Positions 1 through 5,968 of a stretch of DNA of 39,206 bases are shown here, piece after piece. Source of the DNA: an uncultured Pseudomonas sp. (GTDB taxonomy: Bacteria > Pseudomonadota > Gammaproteobacteria > Pseudomonadales > Pseudomonadaceae); contig NZ_CAMPHV010000050.1 in NCBI RefSeq assembly GCF_946886105.1, positions 1 to 39,206 of the forward strand, in the 5' to 3' direction. The notes beneath the pieces are model-generated. The model did not search any database, had not been told where the DNA came from, and worked only from the letters and a program-made list of their open reading frames with translations. The position numbers and the translations under genes are program-made. How positions within the stretch are numbered: position 1 is the stretch's first letter; the number at the start of each line of letters is the position of its first letter.

Positions 1-12
1 TGAATCAGTGAA

Positions 13-489
13 TTACTGAATAGGGATGCTGCGGACGGGACGCACGAGGCGCTCGCTGCTCTTGAAGGCGTCGTACTGCCAGCCAGCTCCAAAGTCCATG
101 CCGTAGGCGTTGTAGGCGGAGTACTGCGTACTCAGCCAATGCCAGCGATCCTCGCGGAGAGTGATTACGCCAGCGTGCTTGGCGGCCATCAGTAGCTGGC
201 CCTCCAGGCAGGAGGGGATAAACCCACCAGCCTCCAGCGCTTTTACGGCAATGGCGCTGCCTGCCTGTGCCATCGCACGAGTGTTGGCCTCGCCGTCGGC
301 GTAGCTGGGGGCGCCCGGCACCTCCTGGCCGTATTCACCCCAGGCTCCTTCGAACTCATCGGCGAGCAGCACCAAGGCACGCTCCTGCCCGTTGAGCCAG
401 TAGCGGGTGACGAAGACGCCGCCGGCGAGGGATTGGCCGATGGCGGGAAGACTTGCCGCGTCCAGCGGCTGTTGTTCGATCTGGCTCAT
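13..489 (-). CDS. DUF1566-like (Lcl C-terminal fold) phage protein, copy A
   Basis: 158 aa from an ATG preceded by GGAG seven bases upstream; a longer frame exists but runs into the neighbour and has no ribosome site. The C-terminal half has the DUF1566/Lcl_C signature: a WHWLSTQYSAYNAY segment, a GWQ motif and the terminal RLVRPVR. The family is related to the C-type-lectin-like fold and its members are mostly of unknown function. It is a clear paralogue of the next gene, and the 3' ends of the two genes are almost identical in DNA. It is last in the leftward early operon. Function in the phage is unknown; a surface or host-interaction role is only a guess from the fold. Confidence 0.85.
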   Translation of the reverse strand: MSQIEQQPLDAASLPAIGQSLAGGVFVTRYWLNGQERALVLLADEFEGAWGEYGQEVPGAPSYADGEANTRAMAQAGSAIAVKALEAGGFIPSCLEGQLLMAAKHAGVITLREDRWHWLSTQYSAYNAYGMDFGAGWQYDAFKSSERLVRPVRSIPIQ

Positions 490-520
490 GCTCTGCTCCG
501 GAACTAAATGAAGGATTGAA

Positions 521-1012
521 TTAGCGAAGGACGGGAATCTTGCGGACGGGACGCACGAGGCGCTCGTCGTACTTGAGGTCGATGTCCTGCCAGCCACCTT
601 CAAAGTCCAAGTTGTAGGCGCCGTCGGCGGAGCACTGCGAGCTGGTCCAATACCAGCGATCCTCGCGCAGATCACCGATCACGCCGGATTCCTTGGCGTG
701 CATAAGCAGGTGGCTCTCCATGGCGCTGGGGATAAAGGTGTCTAACGCCCGCGCCTGCTTGGCAATCTCGCTGCCAGCCTCGGCCATGGCGCGGGTGTTG
801 CTCTCGCCGTCGCCATGAGTCGTGGCAATATCCCGGCCGTATTCGCCCCATGCGCCGTTGATCTCGGTGTTGGCGGGCATGGCTACCAGGGCGTATTCGG
901 TGCCGTTCAACCAATAGAGGGTCACCAGGGTGCCCCCGGCGAGTGGCTGGCCCAGGGCCGGGAGGTCTGCGGCGTTGATGGGTTGTTGTGGTGTGCTTGC
1001 GTTGGTGTTCAT
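521..1012 (-). CDS. DUF1566-like (Lcl C-terminal fold) phage protein, copy B
   Basis: 163 aa. I chose the ATG at 1012 because GAGG lies eight bases before it. An upstream in-frame ATG (1036) falls inside the repeated leader element and has no ribosome site. The protein shares with copy A the blocks LPA(I/L)GQ, AGG, YWLNG, GAWGEYG, NTRAMA, FIPS, LREDRW and the final RLVRPVR. About half of residues look identical by eye. Differences cluster around residues 45-75 and in the lectin-like region around 125-145. A 31-bp gap separates it from copy A, so the two are co-transcribed. Confidence 0.85.
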   Translation of the reverse strand: MNTNASTPQQPINAADLPALGQPLAGGTLVTLYWLNGTEYALVAMPANTEINGAWGEYGRDIATTHGDGESNTRAMAEAGSEIAKQARALDTFIPSAMESHLLMHAKESGVIGDLREDRWYWTSSQCSADGAYNLDFEGGWQDIDLKYDERLVRPVRKIPVLR

Positions 1013-1027
1013 TCGGTTGCCTCGCTG

Positions 1028-1079
1028 GGTTGTCATCCCGCTGCACCCGGTTGGCCAGGTGCAGCAGTGATGCTTTCCG
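1028..1079 (-). repeat. repeated hairpin leader element, copy 1
   Basis: Read on the minus strand: CGGAAAGCATCACT, then a perfect 8-bp stem (GCTGCACC/GGTGCAGC, arms at 1058-1065 and 1040-1047), then GGGATGACAACC just before the ribosome site of copy B. A second copy with the same flanks but a different stem lies at 1504-1554. Conserved flanks around an unrelated but still paired stem suggest an RNA structure under selection. Confidence 0.6.
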
Positions 1080-1120
1080 GTCTTATGTCCACTGTCTATG
1101 GGCCATTGACTTGCTGGATG

Positions 1121-1354
1121 TCAGCATCGCGCATCCCATAGCGCGGCCATGTGTTCGTGCGTTGACGCCGTTGGCCCAGTGGCGCCGCAGGTGTCGCACA
1201 TCAAAGAAATCGGCGTGAGCGTGCCGTCCTCGTCCTTCCGACTGATGCGGCTAAGCTTCACCCCCTTGCACCATGGGCATGGGATTCGCCCGGTTATGCT
1301 GAACATCTGCAGTTGAGGTTGCGGGCCGGCTTCTTGGGGTGTCGACGCGCTCAT
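1121..1354 (-). CDS. small zinc-ribbon protein, Lar-like
   Basis: 77 aa; the ATG has GGAGG nine bases upstream. Residues 26-60 carry CPWC and MCDTCGATGP, followed by an ALWDAR tail. This is the layout of the Lar restriction-alleviation family (CPFCGG, CxxCGAxGP, AIxxWNxR). Lar proteins modulate type I restriction, but many phage relatives are untested, so the role is an inference. The gene overlaps the preceding zinc-ribbon gene by about 100 bp in another frame, which is unusual; the downstream Met17 would still overlap. Confidence 0.6.
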   Translation of the reverse strand: MSASTPQEAGPQPQLQMFSITGRIPCPWCKGVKLSRISRKDEDGTLTPISLMCDTCGATGPTASTHEHMAALWDARC

Positions 1355-1490
1355 TTACCCAGTCCTCCCAGTCTTTTCGCTCAATCAACATGCCTTCGTA
1401 CTCGTGTCCGCCGCACCCGTGGCAGTAGATGTGCGGGGTACACCCACCAAACGATGATGTATTTCCTGAGTCGCATATCTTGCAGGCCAT
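1251..1490 (-). CDS. small zinc-ribbon protein, unknown function
   Basis: 79 aa from the ATG at 1490, with GGTGAG seven bases upstream; a GTG at 1502 would add four residues. An N-terminal CKIC and CHGCGG pair forms a probable zinc ribbon, followed by an acidic, tryptophan-rich helix (residues 33-47, DWEDWVNE). The last 30 residues are low complexity and overlap the Lar-like gene. It lies directly after leader element 2. No family can be named with confidence. Confidence 0.6.
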   Translation of the reverse strand: MACKICDSGNTSSFGGCTPHIYCHGCGGHEYEGMLIERKDWEDWVNERVDTPRSRPATSTADVQHNRANPMPMVQGGEA

Positions 1491-1566
1491 GTATCTGCTC
1501 ACCGGTTGTCATCCCAAATCCCGCTCGCTGAGCGAGCTTCAGTGATGCTTTCCGCCCTTCATTCAT
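1381..1566 (-). CDS. overlapping small ORF, doubtful
   Basis: 61 codons from an ATG that overlaps the stop of the 39-aa ORF (ATGA), which suggests coupled translation. Its first 20 codons are encoded by leader element 2, and its tail overlaps the CxxC protein in another frame. The C-terminus is arginine-rich and looks like frame-shadow sequence. It may be a short leader peptide rather than a gene; the zinc-ribbon frame is the better call for this stretch. Confidence 0.25.
   Translation of the reverse strand: MNEGRKASLKLAQRAGFGMTTGEQIHGLQDMRLRKYIIVWWVYPAHLLPRVRRTRVRRHVD
1504..1554 (-). repeat. repeated hairpin leader element, copy 2
   Basis: Read on the minus strand: CGGAAAGCATCACT, a 7-bp stem GCTCGCT/AGCGAGC with a one-base centre (1523-1537), a short spacer, then GGGATGACAACC. 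It stands just upstream of the start of the CxxC gene, as copy 1 does for the DUF1566 gene. The stem differs from copy 1 but pairing is kept. Confidence 0.6.
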
Positions 1567-1682
1567 TGGTAATTCCGCCTCATCACTTGCACGCCGTACG
1601 GGTAGCAAATGACTGCGGGGCCGTAGATCAGTTTTTGCAAGAGCGCGGCAAAAGCGCGGCGCCCTGATGGGTCTGTTTGCAT
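1563..1682 (-). CDS. 39-aa small ORF
   Basis: The ATG has an excellent ribosome site (GGAGGG, eight bases upstream), the main reason for calling it. The peptide starts MQTDPSGRRAFAALLQKLIYG and is basic and mildly hydrophobic in the middle. Its stop overlaps the next possible start. No family recognised. It would be translated from the leftward early transcript. Confidence 0.45.
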   Translation of the reverse strand: MQTDPSGRRAFAALLQKLIYGPAVICYPYGVQVMRRNYQ

Positions 1683-2066
1683 TGCGATTCCCTCCGGTTG
1701 TTTCCCGGATGCGCCTGTCGCCAAGCGCATCGAGGAAATCTTTGGTGTCACTCGCCGCGCGCAGCTACTGGCCTCTTGCGCGGCGTTTTGGTTTGTTCCA
1801 GTTCGTCAGCCGCCCCACCGGCTTGCCAAGTGTTGCAGCTGACTTACAGCCAATTGCCGCCGGCGAGGCGGGGCGTAGTGCGTGTCGGGTCGTTCGCGCG
1901 GTTCAGCATTTCGCTTCGATCAGCCGTCGAGGGTGTTCCTCGCGTTGGCAGGCTTTCTGGCCTGTCTGATCGCCGGTCGCCGATAGAGGCACTGCGGTCT
2001 ATTGGTTGTGTTGCGCTTACTGTTAAAGAGCGTTCGGGTTGCCCCAGGCATCTCTGCCCTACAGCG
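1683..2066. other. 384-bp stretch without a confident gene in the leftward operon
   Basis: I see no convincing gene here. Long open frames exist on the plus strand, but they lack ribosome sites and run opposite to the transcription of their neighbours. On the minus strand, a 21-codon frame at 1844-1909 starts MLNRANDPTR but has no clear ribosome site. The stretch could be a long untranslated leader for the downstream small genes, or hold an RNA that I cannot recognise. Confidence 0.5.
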
Positions 2067-2141
2067 TTAAATCAGGTTCACGCCCAGCACGATCAAAGCG
2101 ATCACCAGCCAACCGAGCGCGTACTTGGCTTCGGCGCTCAT
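2067..2141 (-). CDS. 24-aa single-span membrane peptide
   Basis: The ATG overlaps the stop of the LuxR-type gene as TGATG, a strong sign of coupled translation. The peptide is a short polar start (MSAEAKYALG) followed by a hydrophobic run (WLVIALIVLGVNLI) that ends the protein, so nearly all of it would sit in the membrane. The upstream protein also has a membrane segment, so the two may act together. No known family; similar phage peptides can act as lysis regulators, exclusion factors or membrane partners. Confidence 0.55.
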   Translation of the reverse strand: MSAEAKYALGWLVIALIVLGVNLI

Positions 2142-2527
2142 CAGGTGAACTCGATGTCGAACGGGTTGTTGTATTCGTCACGGCGACCGCCGCGCATACC
2201 TCGCGCGCTACCGGCGCGCTGGGCGCGGTGCATGTGGCCGAGGTCCAGAAAGGTCTGGAAGGTGCAGAGCGAGCAGAGCAGCACCACCAGCGGCGCGATG
2301 ATCGACTTGCGCATGGCCTCGGCCACCAGCGCGGTGCGGCGCGGTACGTCGAGCCGGCCCATGGCGAACTGAATGCGCTTTTTCACGGTGTCCGGCGCGA
2401 TGCCCAGCTGCCGCGCGATTTCCTTGTTGGTCATGCCCGCGGCGGCGGCCAGGGTGCACTCCAGCTCGCGGTCGGTAAGACCTTGGCCGGTGAAGCCTTT
2501 CCAGTTGCCGTGGGTGATGAATTGCAT
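2141..2527 (-). CDS. LuxR/GerE-type HTH protein with C-terminal membrane segment
   Basis: 128 aa. I chose Met at 2527 because GGAAG lies six bases upstream; the longer frame starts inside the promoter. Residues 16-72 are a LuxR-family HTH (LTDRELECTLAAAAGMTNKEIARQLGIAPDTVKKRI). Residues 77-95 (APLVVLLCSLCTFQTFLDL) look like a membrane helix, followed by a basic tail. There is no receiver or ligand domain. It is the first gene of the leftward early operon, the position of N in lambda, but it does not resemble N. It probably binds DNA, perhaps tethered to the membrane; target unknown. Confidence 0.8.
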   Translation of the reverse strand: MQFITHGNWKGFTGQGLTDRELECTLAAAAGMTNKEIARQLGIAPDTVKKRIQFAMGRLDVPRRTALVAEAMRKSIIAPLVVLLCSLCTFQTFLDLGHMHRAQRAGSARGMRGGRRDEYNNPFDIEFT

Positions 2528-2564
2528 GGTTGTCTTCCGTGTTGGTGGTGTGTGCTTGGGCTTA

Positions 2565-2593
2565 ATAATCACGCAACGTGTTTAGTCTGTCAA
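2565..2593 (-). promoter_or_regulatory. leftward early promoter (PL-like)
   Basis: On the minus strand: TTGACA (2593-2588), a 17-bp spacer, then GATTAT (2570-2565). The transcript would begin about 30 bases before the LuxR-type gene. An operator-like palindrome covers the spacer and the -10 box, so a bound repressor would block it. Confidence 0.75.
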
Positions 2594-2610
2594 ACACATA
2601 TTGTGATTTA
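2565..2610. promoter_or_regulatory. left operators (OL-like), two sites
   Basis: Site 1 (2565-2585): arms ATAATCACG and CGTGTTTAG around CAA. Site 2 (2590-2610): arms TCAAACACA and TGTGATTTA around TAT. Centres are 25 bp apart. Site 1 matches the best operator between the repressor and cro genes (ATAATCACG / CGTGTTTAT) at 17 of 18 arm positions. Confidence 0.75.
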
Positions 2611-2626
2611 TTTTCCCGCAGCCATG

Positions 2627-2647
2627 AAAAATCCCGCACATGGCGGG
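2627..2647 (-). terminator. possible minus-strand terminator upstream of PL
   Basis: Stem CCCGC/GCGGG (2633-2637 and 2643-2647) with a run of T on the minus strand after it. It could shield the leftward promoter from antisense transcription coming from the BRCT/hic region. The stem is only 5 bp. Confidence 0.4.
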
Positions 2648-2769
2648 CTCGTTATGCAGCGGGAGGCGCTGTGGAGAAAGGTGACCTATGCTCAACCGGA
2701 GCACGCCAGCAGGCCGCGCCACGCGCTGCCGGCGGTTACCTGCCACCAGAACCAAGGAAGGAGGCCAGC

Positions 2770-3414
2770 ATGGTCGACCTACATGACGAGTTTCGCGACA
2801 CCTTGCTATTCAACCGCGCCCGCATCGACCGGCGAGCTGCGGACGCGCTCACGGGTTTGGCTGCTGGCTTGATCGCCGATGGCGTGGTCAGCCAGCAGGA
2901 GGCCGAGTTCCTGGAAAGCTGGATCGCCCAGAACATGGCGCACATTGATGACCCGGTTATCAACATCCTCTACGGCCGACTCCAGGCGATGCTGAAGGAC
3001 GGTGTGCTGGACCAAGAAGAGGCGGCGGAGCTGCTTAAAATGCTGCAGAGCTTCGCCGGGGTTAGGCACAGCCCAGCCGTGCAGCGCTCGCTGCCCTCAA
3101 GCTTCAGCTGTGATCTACCGCTTAACCAGCCGCCGCCGCTGATAACGGTCGAGAATCAGATGTTCCTGTTTACCGGCGTAATGGCGTTCGGCCCGCGGCG
3201 CGAGTGTGAGGCGCAGATAACCGCGCGCGGCGGGGTGATCGCCGCCAGCGTGAGCAAGAAGGTCGATTACCTGGTGGTTGGCAGCATCGGCAACGAACAA
3301 TGGCGGCACAGCACCTATGGCGCCAAGATCATCAAGGCGGTTGAGCTGCGCGAGAAGGGCGCGCGGATAGCCATCCTGGGGGAGGACCACTGGCAGCGAT
3401 CGCTATTTGGCTGA
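2770..3414 (+). CDS. BRCT-domain protein with TerB-like helical N-terminus
   Basis: 214 aa; the ATG has AGGAGG six bases upstream. Residues 18-97 are helical with two similar units, ADGVVSQQEAEFLESW and KDGVLDQEEAAELLKML, recalling TerB-like or EF-hand-like repeats. Residues 128-210 form a BRCT domain like that of NAD-dependent DNA ligase (MFLFTG, GG at 154-155, VDYLVVG, TYGAKIIKA). BRCT domains bind DNA ends or protein partners. There is no catalytic domain. It lies between the left promoter and the hic pair on the opposite strand to both, so it is probably an independently expressed accessory gene. Role in the phage unknown. Confidence 0.85.
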   Translation: MVDLHDEFRDTLLFNRARIDRRAADALTGLAAGLIADGVVSQQEAEFLESWIAQNMAHIDDPVINILYGRLQAMLKDGVLDQEEAAELLKMLQSFAGVRHSPAVQRSLPSSFSCDLPLNQPPPLITVENQMFLFTGVMAFGPRRECEAQITARGGVIAASVSKKVDYLVVGSIGNEQWRHSTYGAKIIKAVELREKGARIAILGEDHWQRSLFG

Positions 3415-3420
3415 GGCCGC

Positions 3421-3448
3421 AGCGCCGATCCGGCGCTGTCAGTTTTTT
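3421..3448 (+). terminator. intrinsic terminator after the BRCT gene
   Basis: Perfect 7-bp stem AGCGCCG/CGGCGCT with a 3-base loop, followed within 4 bases by TTTTTT. It starts 6 bp after the BRCT stop codon. Confidence 0.8.
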
Positions 3449-3471
3449 CGAGGTGTCCGCAGGCGCGCGCG

Positions 3472-3501
3472 GAAACAAAAAGCCCCGCGGGTGGCGGGGC
3501 T
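3472..3501 (-). terminator. intrinsic terminator of the hic operon
   Basis: Stem AGCCCCGC/GCGGGGCT (3481-3488 and 3494-3501). Read on the minus strand, it is followed by TTTTTGTTT. It overlaps the end of the HicA-like gene and faces the BRCT terminator. Confidence 0.75.
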
Positions 3502-3739
3502 ATTCTAAGGCATGCTTATAAAAATCTGATTTGCTCACGCCCGCTTGTTTCGCCATCGAGCTCACCAGGTCTGGCCCAAAAGGTTGTTTTGGGCAGTCCA
3601 CTGTGACGACGAATCGCCCAGCCGCTGTAGTCTTTACCCACTTCTCATGAGAAGTTCCGGTACGGGGCCTTGGCTCAAATCCTAGCGCTTTAAGCGCCTT
3701 CTTCACCTGCTTGCAATCGAGTGGATGGTGCCTAGCCAT
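3500..3739 (-). CDS. HicA-like toxin (mRNA interferase family)
   Basis: 79 aa with the small dsRBD-like HicA fold: KQVKKALKALGFE, then a glycine/serine turn and the probable catalytic His31 (TSHEKW), then strand FVVTVDCP and the C-terminal helix pattern VSSMAKQAGVSKSDFYKHAL. HicA toxins cut mRNA and are neutralised by HicB. It follows the HicB-like gene after a 2-bp gap, so the order is antitoxin first, the reverse of the commonest hicAB layout. Probably a prophage-maintenance or defence module. Confidence 0.8.
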   Translation of the reverse strand: MARHHPLDCKQVKKALKALGFEPRPRTGTSHEKWVKTTAAGRFVVTVDCPKQPFGPDLVSSMAKQAGVSKSDFYKHALE

Positions 3740-3741
3740 CC

Positions 3742-4059
3742 TCAGGCAAGCTTGAGCGGCATTGCGTCACGGAAGACAAGCGCATTCTTCCATTGGTGGA
3801 AGCGCAGTAGCGCCGACAAAAAATAGTAACGAGCGATAATTGCGGCGGGCGCTTTTCTGCTCAGCAGTTGTGCGGCGTACGGCCGATCTTCGCCTTCAAA
3901 AATATCGGTTAGATAGTCAGTTATTTGACTGTGCAGCTTGCTCTGAACTTCCTGCAGGCTGTCACCTTGAACCGCAAGGCAAAGGTCGATACAGAATGCC
4001 TGCCAGTATCCTTCTTTACGCTCAGCGTAGCAGCGCAGCAAGATATCTTTAGGTTTCAT
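3742..4059 (-). CDS. HicB-like antitoxin
   Basis: 105 aa; GGGAG about eight bases upstream of the ATG. Residues 5-50 look like the HicB RNase-H-like partial fold (DILLRCYAERKEGYWQAFCIDL, then GDSLQEVQSKLHSQITDYL). The C-terminal 40 residues are hydrophobic and basic (AAIIARYYFLSALLRF) and do not look like the ribbon-helix-helix or HTH DNA-binding end typical of HicB. So either another surface binds the operator, or repression needs another factor. The family call rests on the N-terminus and on the adjacent HicA. Confidence 0.65.
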   Translation of the reverse strand: MKPKDILLRCYAERKEGYWQAFCIDLCLAVQGDSLQEVQSKLHSQITDYLTDIFEGEDRPYAAQLLSRKAPAAIIARYYFLSALLRFHQWKNALVFRDAMPLKLA

Positions 4060-4126
4060 TTATGCTTCTCCCTCGGCGTTATGCTTACGAACAACCTGTG
4101 CATAACTATGACAACAGTGGCCCGCG

Positions 4127-4154
4127 ATTATCGTCACGTCAACGTGGGTGTCAA
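4127..4154 (-). promoter_or_regulatory. promoter and operator of the hic operon
   Basis: Minus strand: TTGACA (4154-4149), 16-bp spacer, GATAAT (4132-4127). The spacer contains the inverted repeat CACGT-CA-ACGTG (4135-4146), well placed for autoregulation by the antitoxin. The leader to the HicB-like ATG is about 60 bases. Confidence 0.7.
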
Positions 4155-4286
4155 TCTTTAGGTGGCTTAATTTGTAACGGCTGAGCACAAGAAACCTTTA
4201 GCGCTTGGGTATTGCCTCCATGCTTGCTGGTGCCTATAGCACCTGCAGTGTAGCCATCCTTTTGCTTGCTGCCAGCAGCGCGCCCG

Positions 4287-5180
4287 CTAGGCTGCGCGCT
4301 CGTAGTCGATGATCGCCGCCGCGGCCTCTTCGGGCGAGTAGAACACTCGGGGTTCGATGCCGTCTTCCTTGCTTTGGCGCTGCAGGTCGTCGAGGTTCTG
4401 CTCGTAGTCTTTGACCAGCTCCCTGTCGTAGCGGTCGAGCGATGCGGGCGTCCAGATAAACAGGGTGCATTTGGTTTGAGGGGCGCCTTCCATCTTGTGC
4501 TTGAGGAAGTGCAGGTCCCACAGGCGACTTTTCGCTCCGTCTACATGGCGGCTGATTTGCTGGCTGGGCTTCATGCGCGCGATGTTTGCCGCCATTTTGT
4601 TGCCGGCGAAAAACAGGTGGCCGCGCGCGCCCTCAAATGCTTGGGTGTGGAGCGGTAGGTTGAAGCGCTCGCGCAGGGTGGGCAGGATGCCGAGCACGCG
4701 GCCTTGGATGTCCTCGCGCAGCTGGGCGAGGGAGCGTTCGAATACCACGGCGTCTTCTTCGATGTCTTCTTCCTGCAGGGCGTCGGCATGGATGGATGCC
4801 AGGCTGGCAGTCAGGCTGCTGGCCTGCTGCAGGATGTGCTTCATGTTGTCCCCCAGGCCGCGCCGTGTATGGCCGACCTGAACGCCATGAATGCCGGCGG
4901 AGAACTGCCCGGCAAAGCCTTCGCGCGCATGCTCCACCGCGCGGGCCAGAGCGAGGTTCATCATCTGGCGCATGCCGGGCGCCGCAGTGCCGTACAGGCA
5001 CTTCAGGGCCTTTTCACTGATGGTCAGGCAGCCCGCTACCTGCTCGCCCGCCCGCGCCACCACGGCAATGGTCAGGCGCTCGCCGGACTGCACGATGGGC
5101 TCCAGGTATACGGGCGCCCACTCCGCCTCGAAGTCTGGCAGTGGTGGGAAGCCCGAGAGGTCAGGTAGGGTCTCGATCAT
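4287..5180 (-). CDS. unknown partner protein of the HipA-like kinase
   Basis: 297 aa. Its ATG overlaps the kinase stop as ATGA, so translation is coupled. The N-terminal 90 residues alternate beta-type strands (APVYLEPIV, RLTIAVVARA, VAGCLTI) and end in YGTAAPGMRQMMNLAL. This faintly recalls DUF3037 proteins, which are found beside HipA-like kinases, but I cannot confirm that. The middle (residues 110-170) is helical and acidic. The C-terminal part has FIWTPASLDRYDRELVKDYEQNLDDL and a closing EEAAAAIIDYERAA helix. No catalytic motif recognised. It could be the substrate, inhibitor or effector of the kinase. Confidence 0.8.
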   Translation of the reverse strand: MIETLPDLSGFPPLPDFEAEWAPVYLEPIVQSGERLTIAVVARAGEQVAGCLTISEKALKCLYGTAAPGMRQMMNLALARAVEHAREGFAGQFSAGIHGVQVGHTRRGLGDNMKHILQQASSLTASLASIHADALQEEDIEEDAVVFERSLAQLREDIQGRVLGILPTLRERFNLPLHTQAFEGARGHLFFAGNKMAANIARMKPSQQISRHVDGAKSRLWDLHFLKHKMEGAPQTKCTLFIWTPASLDRYDRELVKDYEQNLDDLQRQSKEDGIEPRVFYSPEEAAAAIIDYERAA

Positions 5181-5968
5181 AGAGGCATGGCCTGTTGTTT
5201 GATGCCGATGGCGTTGTCCAGTAGCCCGCTCATATGATGAACGCGGGACTCAAGGAATGCCACAACCCGGCTCACATGTTCCGACGAAACCTGGCAATAG
5301 CCAGGCTGGCTCGCGGCGGCATGCGCGCTGAAATCCATTGTGTATACGGGTGCGGCTTTGTCCTTGAGCTTCTTGCCGGCAAGCCGGCGCTCGAACTCGG
5401 AGACCTCATCGACCACCATTTGCAACAGATGGTTCCGGATGTTGACGCCGGCCAGGGTGGCCGGCTCGGACAGCGCTTCTTCATGGTCGATCAGCCAGAT
5501 GGCGCCATCGGCGCCGATGAGCATGTTGCGCAGGTTTCTATCGCGGTTGGCCAGCAGCTCGTCGTAGACGATGGCGGCGTGCAGGTGTGACCACTTGTTG
5601 AGCAGGTGCGACACCTTGTCGAAGCTGATCACACGGCTGATGGGCACGGCATTGGTGTCGATGCTGGCCAGGGCGATGCATTTGCCCGCACCGCGCCCAA
5701 CCGCCGAGCCGCGGGCGACCACTAGGGCCGTCATGGGGATGGGCAGGCCGAAATAACGGCCGATGGTCGCGCTCATGGTTTCCGCGAACAATCGCTCGGC
5801 CGGCAGCAACTTGACGTAGGCATGCACGTCGCGCTTAAAGCCTTTGAGCCCGCTAACGGTACCGTAGAACAGCGGGTGCTGGCCCTTTACGTCCGGGTCT
5901 TCAACCGGTTCGCCCTGCAAAAAGGCGGCGAGGGGGATGTCAAGAACTGCGGGTTTTTCGTTTGCCAT
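5177..5968 (-). CDS. HipA-like protein kinase
   Basis: 263 aa, shorter than classical HipA (about 440 aa) and of the size of the compact HipA_2-type family. A probable ATP-lysine lies at K53 (YVKLLP). The catalytic loop is N141-R-D143-R-N145 followed by N148 (ANRDRNLRNML). The metal-binding motif is I160-D161-H162 (WLIDHEEAL). All key residues are present, so it should be active. The gene starts 29 bp inside the repressor gene and has only a weak ribosome site, so it depends on repressor translation. HipA-type kinases phosphorylate translation or other host proteins and cause growth arrest; the target here is unknown. Confidence 0.8.
   Translation of the reverse strand: MANEKPAVLDIPLAAFLQGEPVEDPDVKGQHPLFYGTVSGLKGFKRDVHAYVKLLPAERLFAETMSATIGRYFGLPIPMTALVVARGSAVGRGAGKCIALASIDTNAVPISRVISFDKVSHLLNKWSHLHAAIVYDELLANRDRNLRNMLIGADGAIWLIDHEEALSEPATLAGVNIRNHLLQMVVDEVSEFERRLAGKKLKDKAAPVYTMDFSAHAAASQPGYCQVSSEHVSRVVAFLESRVHHMSGLLDNAIGIKQQAMPL

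Noticed and set aside
1677..2872. Long plus-strand frames across the left arm
   Set aside because: No start signals, opposite to the PL transcript, and they overlap the LuxR-type gene and the promoter/operator site.
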